Shown: positions 35,520 to 48,114 of the stretch, in pieces
Position numbering within the stretch: position 1 is the first letter of the stretch
Layout of the letters: every line of letters begins with the position of its first letter
Translations under genes and position numbers: made by a program
Notes under the pieces: generated by a model
What the model was told of the DNA's origin: nothing
What the model saw: only the letters and a program-made list of their open reading frames with translations
The model's database searches: none
Assembly (NCBI GenBank): GCA_946902875.1
Contig: OX336342.1
Coordinates: 14,997,523-15,061,522, forward strand
Source: Nematopogon swammerdamellus
Lineage: Eukaryota; Arthropoda; Insecta; Lepidoptera; Adelidae
DNA length: 64,000 nucleotides
Direction: 5' to 3'

Positions 35520-38500
35520 GTGAGAATTTGTTAGGTACATATCATATTCATGTGTTCTACGTGCTATATTCCTCTTTGTCGTAGGTACACAATGTTGGTT
35601 GAAGAAATTACTAGGTACGAGGGTAGATCCAAAACTTCTCAGCCCGACCGTGAAATTTAAAGAAAAGTGGGTCCAAATCAATTTTTATTTTCCGACATAG
35701 TCTCCATCAAGGTCAGTGCACTTTTTCCACCTGACCTGCAACTTGTTTATACCTTCGAAGAAAAATTATTCCGGAAGGTTGTCAAATTACTCATTTACTG
35801 CGGCTATCACCTTTTTTTTTTATGGAAACTGAAACGGTTGGCTACATCACCTACTTCCCCCTTTGATCGTGCCGGCTACACTGAACTGGTCGGAAAACAC
35901 AACCTATTTACATATCCATTTCGACCGACGTTTCATTCAGTGCGGTGGTATCAACCCGGGCGGGTTAAACCCTACCACCAAGTAAGATTAGGAGGGAAGG
36001 GACCTACGGTTTTACGAGTAATCCGAACCTCGGTCAGCCTCCAACAGTCAGCGGTCACCCGTCCAAGTACTGACCGCACCCAGCGTTGCTTAACATTCAA
36101 TAGCGACAGTTGACTGTCTGCACCACTGAGCTATCGAGGATGACGATCCTCTCCGACCTCTTCTTTGGTCTATAATTTCGAGCCACCTAAGTGTTTTTTT
36201 TTTATTTTGAAAAAGGTGATAATTTTAGGGGGAAAAATCCGGCGAATAAGGTGGGTGGGGCAATAATTCATAGCCGCAATTATGGATTTCAGACATTGAT
36301 TCAGCCAAAGTGTGAACCCGGGCGTTGTCTTGATGGAACAACATTTTCTTCCGCAGCAACCCCGACCTTTTTTCTTTGATTTCTTCCCGAAGTCTTCGCA
36401 AAAGGTTGCAATAATATTTTGAATTTATAGTTTCGCCTTTTGGTAAATAACCCACGAAAATAATCCCCTTCGCATCCCCGAAAACTGAAGCCATGACTTT
36501 GTTGGTCGACAAAACGACCTTAGCCTTCTTCGGAGTGGGTGAGCCAGATCTTTTCCACTGCTTCGATTATTGTTTCGATTCAGGAGTATGGTGGTGAACG
36601 CAGCTTTCATCCATGGTAACAAACGGGACAAAAAATCTCCGGGATCTGCCACAAACAGTTCCAAAGAATCGTGGGAAATTGTGAAGCAAACTCGTTTTTT
36701 TTTTCAGCTGAAAGCAATCTTGGGACCCAACGAGCACCATGGGAAACCTTATGGAACCCCAATTCTTCCGATATAATGTTTTGTACCTGGTCATAACTAA
36801 TGCCTGTGATCTCAGCTATCTTATTGATGGTCAATCTTCGGTAACTCTGTATCAGATCACATTATTTTATTGACATTATCTTTCGTGGTAGATGTCGAAG
36901 GCTCCTAGGGTCATCTTGAATGCTCTCCCGACCCCGCTTGAACTCATCTGCCCACTTTTTGACACTGGAATATGATGGAGCAGATTAGTAGCTTTCACCC
37001 CGTGGCCAGGGCGAGAGGGAGGCTCATGTATAGTTGATTTATGCCCCCACGGACTGCCGGAGGGGGGCCATTTGGGGGGGCACACAAAGTACCTCCGAAA
37101 AAGGGGGCGAAAACGATTATAAAGCATATAAGAGGGGGCGGAGGCAGTAACCATTCTTAATAATTATTGCCCCCTCCCAAAACAAAAATTTCTTATTAGT
37201 ATTTTCAGGTTGGGCTCGGACTCGCAGCCCGACCTGCGAACACAAGTTCCTCCGAGAAACTGAACTTCTACTGCGAGTCGCGATCTGCGACGCACTTCAC
37301 CGAAACATTCCATGCAGAGGAATCTGCGACTCAAATCGACGCAACACAAACGCAACAAGACGCACATAACGTAAAATGAAGGAAATAGGAATGCAAATCT
37401 CAATTAAACACTAAATAATTGCAAACAAAACGCACACACTTCACGACAAGTCACAAAGAGCAAAATAAATGGCGTCCATGCAATCTGACCTGCGCGCTAT
37501 GTATGCATGCATTGGGTACATATGTAGCATGACGAGTTGCTATAATAAAAAGGAAAAAACCACTTTTTTCAATATTGTTTTTTCATGTATTTCCGGGTGC
37601 GTGTCCCGCCAGGCGCCGCCTAACTCGCTCACTTCCCTCGAGCACTTGTCCGATAGGCCAGTTCGCGCAGGGACCGAGCAAAGCAAGCGACGTGCGCTCG
37701 GTCGGGTCGCTGGCCAGGCGGCTGGCGGGGCTTATAAAAAACACTCTAGGGAGTAGCCATGAAAACAGGTTATGTCGGGGCGGTGGATTTCATTTCCGCA
37801 AAATACGCTAATTTGCCCGATTTTTTTGTAAATGTCTTAAATATCCCTTCAATTGCCCGAGACCGTTCAGCGGTTCCGACCTTGGACTGCCATGGTTGCC
37901 CCGAACCGTTGAGCGGTCTCTCTAGACTAGTCACTTTAAATAATTTATTTAAATGTCATACATCCTACTAATCTCTTCTAACTTACGTACAGTCATTCAT
38001 GAAAGAATAGGCTAGCTAAAAATGCACACTTCCATATGCTTGCCACTTCAAAATATTAATGGGAAGCGATCGGAAATTCAGTTCTGTTGTGTTCGCGGAC
38101 GCAGAATAGCGTGCCATTGAAATTGTGTTTTGGAGTGATTTTTTGCCGTATTTTTGCTGTTTTTTGTTGAAAAACAATGGAAGGGTATGTAATCTACATG
38201 TTACAATAGTTTTTCGGACTTGAGGAATGATTTATTCGTCAATAATTTTGATGTTTCCGACCCACTACGAAAAACCGTTACGAAAATTTTGAATGGTAGG
38301 TTACTTTGATCGATCGAAATTCTATAGATTTTCGCCAAAACAAGTGAAAGTTTATTGAAATAGGTTATTTATTTCATTGTAAATGTTTTAAGAACATTAT
38401 ATCTGCCCTAAAGTGGCCTAGAAATTAAATTTTTCGAAAAATAAAGGCACGGTCGCTTCGGAAACCGTTCAACGGTTCGGGGCACTATCGGCGTGAGGTC

Positions 38501-41500
38501 ACGTGACCGTGTCGCTGAGCGACCGCTCCACCTATATGGATAGCGGCTTCAATACATTTTAATAAAATTTAATTTTTTTAGTGTGCTTGTTTTGAGTGAT
38601 ATTTTCATTAAATTTAATGAAATTTATTTTGGCCGTAAATTTAATGGCGTACTTTTAATTTTGTGCATGGATTTTTGCGTTTCATTTATTTCATATGTAT
38701 TTGCATAACGTTTTTAAAGAAGTATAACTTCAAAAAGATTTCAGCTTTAAGTCCGCCTTCTGGAGCATTTATCTGTAACCATTTCAAATACGGTATTAGA
38801 TACCTTAAGATATGTTCAAAAAATTTGCTATCATTTCCCGAAAGCCTCCTCCATATTAAGTTATCCTTACTACTTACTAAATTTTGGTTTTTTTATTTTT
38901 ATTTCTGTAAATTTCACTGAATTTTTTTCAATATTTTTGTACGGTAGTATAATTATTTTTCACTGAATATAAGAGCAAATTTAATAAACTATTTTTTAGT
39001 GTCCTTTTATTTTAATTCAGTCAGTAGTATTTGCTTCTAGAGCAGTTTTTGCTATGTAGGTCATTTTGACCATTGTTCCATTTGGCCTTGTATTGTTTAG
39101 AAACAAAACATCCGACACATGTAATTATTTTATTCTGAGTACTTGAAGAGCCCAGGCTTGTGTAAACACTTACATCATACCACTGGAGTGGATCATTCAG
39201 CCGAAATTAATTTGTAAACATACTTGACATTTACGACCTCGAGTGAAGAGCGTCATATTTTTGTTACACTTTGGAACTCTGTTGAGATCTACATTTCTAC
39301 TGTAACGAAAGATATCTTGATAGGAAATGGTAGATTATGTAATAAACTATAAATAAAACACACAATAAATTCAGTATCTGCAGTTTTCATTAGAAAATAT
39401 GAATATTTTTTTACCCGAATATGTAAATTAATTCGTTTGTGGACTTTGGCCCAGTTTAATGGTGATAATAATAAACACAATTAGACGTGATACCACGGCA
39501 ATGTCTAGTAAATTTAATGAAGATTTAGAAAATATAGGCTTTTCATATATGCTTCATAGAAAAAAGTCTAGAAATAAGGTCTAGAACGCAGTAGGGTGGA
39601 GCGCGCTCGACTCTGCCAAAATGGCGGGGCAATCACGATTTTGGCATGATTTTGAGCCGGGCAATCGAAGGGTTAAGATAATGGCAACCGAAACGAAACC
39701 CCCTACTCTTTAACAAAAGGCGCCAAATTCGAAAATGTTACCTAATTTTTGCAATTTAAAAAAATTGTTTTCTCGGAAAGTATGCCTCTCCGGCAAAACA
39801 TTGTTTCAGTAATATTTTTCTAATATCCTAAACTACAGGATAGAACTACCAGCAATATTCGATCCAGGGCGAAAGCTATTAATCCTCAGCCGTCTCAACT
39901 TCTTTACAAATGTAATTTTTTGCTTATTCAGCGAGATCGAAGAATTGGAATGAAAGTACGCCGCTCTCTGTAAACTCTCGAACCAACTCACAACTGCCAA
40001 AATGGTGTGTCATTTTAGTGTATAATTTCAATTGCAGCCTCCAGTACCTGCAGAGCCATGGATCGATACCTTGGATGGAACAAAATCAGCAGTGCTGGAC
40101 TCGCAAGTCGACAGAGATATCAGGTTCTATTGGGGCTCAGAGGACTGTCTCTACCTGAATATACGGACAAAAACACTCCGCAGTAAAGATAAATTACCCG
40201 TTATGGTGTGGATCGGAGGGATCGGCTACTCTTTAGATTTCTCATCGAAGCTGTGCTCGGGATTGCTCACTGACGAGAATGTTATATTTGTACACATATC
40301 GTACAGAGTTGGAGCATTTGGATTTCTGTCGGTCGGCGAGGCGACAGCTCCCGGCAACTGCGGCCTTAAGGACGTAGTAATGGCTCTTCAGTGGATTCAC
40401 AAAAATATCAGTGTGTTTGGCGGGGATGCCGACAATGTAACACTTTTCGGATCCGGCAGCGGAGGGTCCATGGTGCACTACATGATGTTGTCCCCAATGG
40501 CGTCGGGACTGTTTCATAAAGCGATCATTCAGAGCGGCAGCGCACTGCACAGCTGGGCCGTCACAAGAAATCCAGCGCTCGCCACCATGTTCTTGGCGAA
40601 GGAGCTCGGCATCACGAGCGAGCATCCCGTGGAGGTGGTGGAGGCTCTGAGGACGATACCCGAGTACGACATACTGAAGACATTCTCCGACATTATCATC
40701 ACGAGGGCGCAAAAGGACGGTTTCCCGCTCTATTCGCTCTTCAGACCATGCATCGAGAATGAGTTTGAAGGTCAACCTGCATTTATTACAAAGAGCCCTT
40801 TCAAAATTCTCAGGACGGGGAAGTTCAATAAGGTCCCGTTCATTATCGGATCTAACAAAATGGAGGGGCACAGTTTTAAAAATTTCTCAAAAGAACTCGG
40901 CAGCAATTGTTATGACCTATATAACAAGAATTTAACATCGCTCGTGCCCAGTGAACTCTGTGTCGAGAGTCATAAGTCAAAAAATATTGGCCTCCGACTG
41001 ATGCAGTTCTACGTGCCCGGAGACTCTGTGAAGGAGAAAACGTCAGAGCACTATTTTCAGTTTATGAGCGACTACCATTTCTTGTATTATGTAAATAAGT
41101 GCGTGAAACTGCACAGCCAGTACAGCAATGAATGCCCGCTGTACTATTATGTGTTCGACCACAATGGCTACTGGGGATTTCCTGAAGATTTGCAAATGTT
41201 CAATGTGCCGGCACACGCTGGTGAAATACCATACTTGTTCCAATTGAGATCAGTCAAATTTGAAGGTAGTCGAGACTCTTTCCGTACGAGGCAAAAAGTC
41301 ATCAAGCTGTGGACAAACTTTGCTAAATATGGGTAAGTCTTTTGAGAACTAATTTCACTAGATACTGTAAAATTGACTTTTTAAATATTTATTTGATACT
41401 AGCTTTTGCCCGCGGCTTCGCTCGCGTGAAATTCGTATTTCAAAGAAAGCAAGTAAGTAACTAAGGCCGATCTGCGTTAAGTAAGGTAAACGATAAACCT

Positions 41501-44500
41501 TCTAAACTAAAGTATGTAACTAACAGCGAGGTCGAAGGCCGAGCTGCGTTCAAGAAGACCATAAATCTTCTCGAAGAAAGTAACTAAGGGCGAGGCCGAA
41601 GGCCAAGCTGCGTTCAGGAAGACTATAAACCTTCTTGAGGAAATCAAGTAATTGAGGGCGAGGCCGAAGGCCGAGCTGCGTTCAGGAAGACGATAAACCA
41701 ACTCAAAGAAAGTAAGTAATTGAGGGCGAGGCCGAAGGCCGAGCTGCGTACAGCAAGACTATAAACCTTCTTGAAGAAAGTAAGTCACTGAGGGCGAGGC
41801 CGAAGGCCGAGCTGCGTTCAGGAAGACGATAACCTTTACGAAGAAATAAGTAACAGAGGGCGAGGCCGAAGGACGAGCTGCGTTCAGGAAGACCATAAAC
41901 CTTTTCGAAGAAAGTAAGTAACTAAGGGCGAGGCCGAAGGCCGAGCTGCGTTCAGGAAGACTATAAACCAGCTCGAATAAATCAAGTAATCGTGGCCAAG
42001 GCCGAAGGCCGAGCTGCGTTCAGGAAAACTATAAACCTTCTTGATGAAAGTAAGTACCTAACTGAGGGCGAGGCCGAAGGCCGAGCTGCGTTCAGGAAGA
42101 CTATAAACCTTCTCGAATAAATTAAGTAATCGTGGCCAAGGTCGAAAGCCGAGCTGCGTTCAGGAAGACTATAAACCTTCTTGATGAAAGTAAGTACCTA
42201 ACTGAGGGCGAGGCCGAAGGCCGAGCTGCGTTCAGGAAGACGATAACCTTTTCGAAGAAAGTAAGTAACAGAGGGCGAGGCCGAAGGCCGAGCTGCGTTC
42301 AGGAAGACCATAAACCTTCTCTAAGAAAGTAAGTAACTAAGGGCGAGGCCGAAGGCCGAGCTGCGTTCATGAAGACCATAAACCTTCTCGAAGAAATTAA
42401 GTAATTTAGGGCGAGGCCGAAGGCCGAGCTTCGTTAAGGAAGACTATAAACCGTCTTGAAGAAAGTAAGTAACTATCGCCCATAGTTACTTACTGTCATC
42501 GAGAAGGTTTAGTGTCTTCCAGAATACAGCTTGGCCTTTGGCCACGCCCTTAGTTACTTACTTTCTTCGAGATGGATTATAGTCTTCCTGAACGCAGCTC
42601 GACCTTAGGCCTTGCCCTCAGTTACTTACTTTCTTCGAGAACTTGTTCGAGAAGGTTGAAGGTCTTCCTGAACGCAGCTCGGCCTTCGGCCTCGCCCTTT
42701 GTTGCTTATTTTCTTCGAAAAGGTTTAACCTCTTCCTGAACGCAGCTCGGCCTTCGGCCTCGCCTTTAGTATGTTACTTAATTTCTTTGAGAATGTTTAT
42801 TGTTTTTATCTGAATCCAGTTCGCCCTCCGGTCCCGGCCTAAGTTACTTAGTTTCTTCTTTTGAAATAGGAATTTCACGCGAGCGAATCCGCGGGAAAAA
42901 GCTATCGATATTAAAATACAAAAATTCAATTAAAATAAATCAAATACTTTAGATACCTACCTAACTAAGTAAAATACTCCACATATTAGAATAACCGGAA
43001 CTAAAATTTATTTAGCCTCTCCTGTGTCTCGTATAGCTAAATGTGCGTGTAGTAATTTTAATCGAATTTAGATGATCGGCTTAAATTTTATGGAGGAAAT
43101 TCATACAAACATATTCGCCTCGCCCCGCTGCCCCCCGCTGAGAGAAGCGCAGCGCTTCTCTCAAGACATTCTCATCGTCGTAACTTTTAAACTATTTGTC
43201 CAAATTACTTAGTGTAACAGCCAAAGTTTATCTACTTTAAATACCAGAAGCGATAAAAGTATGTATTTTGATAAGAATTAATTCAAAACTATAAAATGTG
43301 CATTGTAAATACAGTATCCAATTTAAATTTATTTTTGGCTCACAATTTTGGCTATAGTGGCTTCCACATAAAAGGTAGATATATGCTGTCGCGGACTTTT
43401 TTATAGAACTATTTTAGAGAAACAACCTCACTATACACTATCTTCGTGTAACTCTAACGGTTTATGCAGCGCACGCCGAGATAGCTCTCAGAAGGCAGGA
43501 TTTTTTCCGACTTACTTGACATTTATCGATATTTGGGCAAATTTACACAACGTCTTTATAAATTATAGCCTTTTTGATGTATAAGCTATAGTACTGTAAG
43601 GCTCATCAAAATCTGTTCTGTAGTTTTTGCGTGAAAGAGGAATATAGTGCGGCTGCTCGGTTCGCTGTTGAGTTTATAGGCCGCGCCTCCCCCGCGCCCC
43701 CTCCGCGCTGCGCCTCCGACGCGCCGCCAACTGCCGCTCGCTCGGTAAATACCTATGTATAGTACTAAGGCGCGCGGATTGAACATATCGGTTTATATGG
43801 GAGCCACATCTTAGCGTAACCGGAACTGAATTTTATGTAGCCTATCCTGTGTCCCATACAGTTAAATGTGCTTGTACAAAGTTTCATTGAATTCGGATAA
43901 TCGGCTTAAGAGTTATGGCGGAACATACATACATACATACAGAAAAGATTTCTAAAAATCGTCAATTTAGCTTTAGTATCATACATAGAGGCTACAAACT
44001 CAATATTTCCTAAAACAAAGTAACTTACTCCATGACCACCCCTTACAGATTTATTATTAGTATTGATGATGATATTGAAGCTATGTTTACTGTACAGTAT
44101 GCGACAATATATAATTTTTTATTTTTTATTAAAAGCGCGACATAATGGCGCTGAGCCACCCATAAGATGTCTCACGACACCCATGGACATTCGGTCGTAT
44201 ACGGGGGTTGCGAATGCCATGCCGGCCTGACACATGCCCATTCACGCCCCTCTTGAAGGACCTGAAACTACTTGGGGGGAAATATATGGCCAGGGAGTTT
44301 TCCAGAGTTTACCGGTTCTGTAGATGAAAGATCTGCAGAACCGATTGGTACGCAAAGTCCAGCGTGTAGGGATGCAATCCCTGCCCAGTGCGCGTGGTGC
44401 GGAGGTGGAAAGGGGACGGAGGGATTGCTTTAAACAGCTCGTCCGAGCACTCCCCATGGAATAAGTGATAGAACACACTTTGGGAGCTGATATTCCTACG

Positions 44501-46131
44501 GAGTTGCAGTGGACACTTCGGGGTCACCCACTAGTCGCACGGCTTGACGCTAGATCGAGTCCAGAGGTGCATATTTGACAGAGTCATCCCACAGGTGCGA
44601 GCAGTACTCCAAGCAGGACCTGATTTGTGAATTATACAAAAGCAGCTTTTGGTCCTGCGTGAAGTATCGCGTCGCACCTTGTTGGGTACACCCAGCTTTT
44701 TAGAAGCCAGCATGGCCTTCCTCTCGATATAATGCACATCGGGTTTTAGAAAATGACAATCAGCATTGTCTCTGTCGCACAAACTCGCACGTCTCTGTTG
44801 GACAGGGGCGACGCTCTACAATATACATTTTAACCCCTCGAGCATTGACGCGACCTTAAAATGGACGGACGGTCCACATTGAAATATATACTCTGCGACT
44901 AAGAAGTTACGCCTCAATTTTAGTTCTAAAAAAATTTACAATTACTTCTCCGAATTGTACCTACCCTGTTCGCTATCACCACAACCCAATGGAAAGAGAA
45001 AACACTTTCAAAGCAATGCTTAGGAGAAGGAAGAGAGAGTTGATAAAGCAGCTAAGGAAGGCTAAAGCCTCAGGAGACAGAAATCTATGCCACCAATTAG
45101 CCAGAGCGATGAGATCTATCTTAAAACTCATCCAGAAAGTATCTGAGCAAATTATGGTTGCTGGCAATGAGTTTCGAAAGGCTCAGAATATAGCAGCTTT
45201 CGAGAAGAACCCCTTTTATTTCGCCAAAAAAGCTTTTAAGGAACAGCAGGGTACAATTAGGCTAAGTACGGACGAGATGTTCAACTACTTTAAATCCACA
45301 TATACCACCCCGGAGGCAGATATAACTTACAGGGATCCACCAACTCCAAAACCCAAAGAACCTGCTCTAGCATTTGATGCTGATTCACCGAAGGTGGAAG
45401 AACTGGAATGCCACATAAAAAAGGACACCCAAATAGTTCCGCCCCGGGGCCTGATGGCATACCATACATCATATACAAAAAATGTCCATCAGTGCGGAAA
45501 CACATGTTGAACATCTACAAAAGAATTTGGACGAACAGAGAAGTGCCAGACTGTCTGGGTAAAGCTGTGTCTGTTCTTCTACCTAAAAAGAAAGAAGTTA
45601 CTGATCCCAAGGATATTAGACCTATAGCCCTTACGAACACAATTTCTTATAATCACAATTGTTCTATAGGGAATATCCATAAAACGCGCCAATCTCACTC
45701 GTTTCATAAGAAACATTCATGGAAATATTATTATACCAAAATGTGCGACAATATATTCCACGACCCGCATGGGTGTTGTGGAATATAGTACAGTAACCGT
45801 AGTAAGATGCATAAAACCGTTGCGTTGTGTGAATCAAAGGGTTAAACATGTGTAATGTAAGAAACTTTACTCATAACTGGTTTCTTGTCTACATTTCAGA
45901 CACCCAACACCAGTGGAAAACGACGATCTTCTTCAGGTGATGTGGGACCCAGTTTCGGACAAGAATAAATTACACTTCCTTAACATAGGATCTGAACTAA
46001 CTAAAGGCTGCAATCCATTCCATGACAGAATGTCATTCTGGGATAATCTGTTAGATGAGACAACAATTTTAAGAATATGTAGTTGCTTTGATGAACTTAC
46101 TACGTACTCTAAACCAGGTTCTATGGTCTAA
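35361..46131 (+). CDS. carboxylesterase-like protein with substituted catalytic residues
   Basis: Three exons (35361-35519, 40038-41332, 45900-46131) join in phase 0 and phase 2 at GT/AG borders to give 561 codons, normal for the type-B carboxylesterase family. Family motifs: TSGGTVRG, IPYAKPPLGPLRF, SEDCLYLNI (87-95), SYRVGAFGFL, GLKDVVMALQWIHKNI, FGGDADNVTLFG, and the acid (NKMEG, E329) and His (AHAGEIPYLF, H446). The nucleophile elbow is GSGSG instead of GESAG, so residue 193 is Gly, not Ser; the oxyanion HGGG is GGIG (113-116). No signal peptide is visible, so it is probably cytosolic or secreted unconventionally. Hydrolase activity is unlikely; a binding or other non-catalytic role is inference. 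The frame is uninterrupted and constrained. Confidence 0.92.
35520..35609. other. start of esterase intron 1
   Basis: Short plain intron sequence before the mariner remnant. Confidence 0.5.
35610..37010 (-). pseudogene. dead mariner (DD34D) element
   Basis: On the minus strand, pieces in order are KKWADEFKRGRESIQDDPRS (HTH), INKIAEITGISYDQVQNII, MDESCVHHHTPESKQ (first Asp), HQDNARVHT (second Asp) and YSPDFSP (third Asp). Several frameshifts and stops break the frame. The end at about 35608 (TACGAGGGTAGATCC) looks like a mariner terminus. A SINE is inserted at about 35825-36150. Confidence 0.85.
35825..36150 (-). mobile_element. tRNA/5S-like SINE inserted in the mariner
   Basis: The inverse carries the full plan: a pol III head near 36145, the GGTCAGTACTTGGACGGGTG 5S-like block, and the 3' half through GTGTAGCCGGCACGATC. 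The minus-strand mariner sequence resumes on both sides. Confidence 0.78.
37011..37845. other. intron 1 DNA with GC-rich patches
   Basis: 37190-37330 and 37590-37740 are GC-rich and lack family resemblance. No exon is supported. Confidence 0.45.
37846..39670. mobile_element. possible TIR element in esterase intron 1
   Basis: CCCTTCAATTGCCCG near 37846 is inverted as CGGGCAATCGAAGGG ending near 39671, followed by TTAA. The left flank is TTAAATAT, so the TTAA duplication is not clean. Inside, GACCGTTCAGCGGTTCC, GAACCGTTGAGCGGTCTC and AACCGTTCAACGGTTCG form subterminal inverted repeats. No transposase is seen. Confidence 0.4.
40038..41332 (+). CDS. esterase-like gene, exon 2
   Basis: Starts PPVPAEPW after ATTGCAG and covers most of the fold, including the GGIG, GSGSG, MEG and AHAGE sites. 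The donor is GTAAGT in phase 2. Confidence 0.93.
41400..42902. repeat. foldback minisatellite array, about 68-bp unit
   Basis: About 13 copies of a roughly 68-70 bp unit (GGGCGAGGCCGAAGGCCGAG, CTGCGTTCAGGAAGAC, TATAAACCTTCTCGAAG, AAAGTAAGTAACT) run direct from 41500 to about 42475. Four to five copies then run inverted from about 42476 to 42850. The outer borders are inverted: AGCTTTTGCCCGCGGCTTCG at 41400 and GCGGGAAAAAGCT at 42890. The GCGGGCAAAAGCTAGT form resembles Helitron 3' ends. It lies in esterase intron 2. Confidence 0.88.
42903..44105. repeat. intron 2 DNA with common repeat tails
   Basis: 43010-43130 and 43800-43940 each contain CGGAACT...TAGCCT(A/C)TCCTGTGTC and a TTCATACA/CATACATACATAC tail, i.e. 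two related retroposon-like fragments. 43660-43745 is a GC-rich patch. Nothing else is recognised. Confidence 0.45.
44110..44830 (-). pseudogene. Jockey/CR1-like LINE, C-terminal part and 3' tail
   Basis: Across frames on the minus strand: KAMLASKKLGVPNKVRR, CVFYHLFHGECSDELFKAI, GQGLHPYTLDF and a degenerate LWxxLP end, followed by the shared tail (GGCCGGCATGGCATTCGC). It is 5' truncated and frameshifted. Confidence 0.82.
44986..45645 (+). pseudogene. second LINE fragment: pre-RT and start of RT
   Basis: The first frame (from 44989) reads basic KAMLRRRKRELIKQLRKAK and FEKNPFYFAKKAFKEQQG. After a frameshift near 45410 it continues SSAPGPDGIPYIIYKKCP, VPDCLGKAVSVLLPKK and DPKDIRPIALTNTI, the RT fingers region. 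It stops before the catalytic box. It is a different LINE family from the 44.1-kb fragment. Confidence 0.82.
45900..46131 (+). CDS. esterase-like gene, exon 3 (terminal)
   Basis: Completes the split Gly codon and reads HPTPVENDDLLQVMWDPV, then FHDRMSFWDNLL, ending GSMV-stop. No membrane anchor or KDEL-type tail is seen. Confidence 0.9.
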
Positions 46132-46653
46132 TATTGTTATTTATGCGAACAACACAACTTTGTATATTCTTAAAAATAAGGTGGCGAAGTTCCTCCTGGG
46201 ATAGTAGGCACTTATTTTTATTGAATCATTAGCCTTTAGCAAAATCAACATTTATTCTATCGACTGCCTATCTCTTTGAAGTAACAGAATGAATTTATCT
46301 CATTATACTAATCGCATGAATAAAACGGGAAAACTAGATAACATACATAGTTTTCAAAATATTTTGAAGATGTGGCATTTTCTTTTCATAGAAGTACACG
46401 CCTCATTCCTATGCACCGCATCCCCTACCGCTGCACTTACCGCGGTCTCCCTTCTGTTGAATTTTTGTGCGATTAGTATAGTAAATAAAGTAAGTGTAAC
46501 ATTGTTTTTGTGTTCTCTGTAAAAGTGTAATCTACGATACTACACACATATTGATATTGGCGCAGATTTGAAATTATAGTCTTATAATTGGTACTAACAT
46601 TATATTGTAATGCGGTTCAGGGTACATTTTATAGAAATTACATGAAAATATAA
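46132..46653. other. convergent intergenic gap between esterase and timeout stops
   Basis: 522 bp hold both 3' UTRs. Several AATAAA/TTTATT candidates occur in both orientations, so the transcripts may overlap. No other gene is supported. Confidence 0.6.
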
Positions 46654-46784
46654 TTAATCAGAGTCATCGTTAATAACATTTCTTCTCCTCTTTACTTTTC
46701 TTGATATTTCAACAGCTTCACCATCTGAACTCTCCGCTTCTACTCCAACCGTATTTGGCTTTTGACCTGTTTTAGGACCAGCAT
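46654..46784 (-). CDS. timeout: timeout terminal exon
   Basis: 131 nt encoding EAVEISRKVKRRRN and an acidic end NDDSD, then TAA at 46654-46656. The KRRR cluster could be a nuclear-localisation signal. Confidence 0.88.
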
Positions 46785-48083
46785 CTGAAATTGTCAATAA
46801 AAACTGTCCATGTTTATAACTGTTCATACGATACTACGACACTAAGATACAACTGGTACTACGATACATTTTAATGTTGTGTAGGCACATGATTGCTGTA
46901 GAAGCACAACTCAACGCTAGAATGTGAAACGCACAGGGTAATTTTGTGATAGCATACATACTTATATATTATTTACACAATAAAAATCATTTATTAAAAA
47001 ATATGGCTTCAGTCTCTTTTACTACCAGAATTTTTACAAAGTGAAGAGTGCTTACTTTTGCGGAACCTTTTGTCAATGAGATGGAAAGAATACCTATTAA
47101 TCTGACCATAATTTTTGAAAATGTAAATCAATATGGATGGCTTTGCCGAGGCATCAATGATGCAGTCAACACAGCCAAATTCGTCTAATTCAACGAAAGG
47201 CCATGCCACCAGCCGACTTATATTATTCTAATCTGCTTCTATTCTTCTCTGCTCATAAATATATCTATTTATTTACGTTGTTGTTGTTGTTGTTTGCTGC
47301 CCAGCCTCTTGGGAAGACGGGTGGGCCATTCTCCGCACTGAGACCTCAAGACGGTCCGTTGTACGTTAGGGGAAGGCTATTTATTTACGAGTAGTAGAGT
47401 ATTTTACGAGTACATACCTGACGGAATATCTCTAAGAAGATTGTCAAATAAATTATCCGAGTCAGGCATATCTTCATTCGGCAGGGTTTTCTTGGCGAAG
47501 CTCAATATGTCGTCGTCATCGCTTTTTTCATCTGCTTCATCGATCTTGTGCATTTTTCCACGTCTGCCATTCTCTTCAGAACTAACACTTCTGGTCCTTT
47601 TGCGGTATGTCACAGATTTATCTATCGCTGTAATCTCGGCTGGTTGATTTGCTTGTCGCATTTTTCGCAAATTAGTAAACACATCGTCTTCATCACTGGA
47701 ACCATCATTGTTGTTTATTGGTTGAGAAATACCAGTTGCCTCACTTGCTTCATTTTCCACAATCAGTGTTTTGTTTACGGCCTTCAATATCACTTCTCTG
47801 CGTGTTCTTAGTGTTGCGAATGGAAGTGAACTCGGTATTCTCCAGTAAATTTCCTAAAAATATTTCAATAACACAGTTACTGAACTGATTATGATAGGTC
47901 GATTTTGAGTGGGGGTCCAAAAATATATGATTTTTTTAAAATTGAAAGCACGACATATTCCCCTACGCCATCCATAAGGTGTCTAACGACGCTCATGGAC
48001 ATTCGGTCTTATGCGGGGGTTGCGAATGCCATGCCGGCCTGACAGGTGCCCATTTCTGCCCCTCTTGAAGGACCCGAGACTAC

Positions 48084-48114
<31 letters not shown>

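Noticed and set aside
35667..36113. 148-codon plus-strand open frame
   Set aside because: It runs across the junction of a dead mariner and an inverted SINE, so it cannot be a real gene.
40242..40871. 209-codon open frame on the minus strand
   Set aside because: It lies entirely opposite esterase exon 2 and has no family resemblance; it reflects the codon bias of the sense strand.
44830..45846. TTAA-type element (TTAACCCC... to ...AAAGGGTTAA)
   Set aside because: The ends match poorly and the interval holds LINE sequence; chance TTAA/CCC matches are common here.
48086..48114. Poly-G run as a regulatory G-quadruplex
   Set aside because: It is an expansion inside a LINE tail in a timeout intron; a sequencing or replication artefact is the simpler reading.
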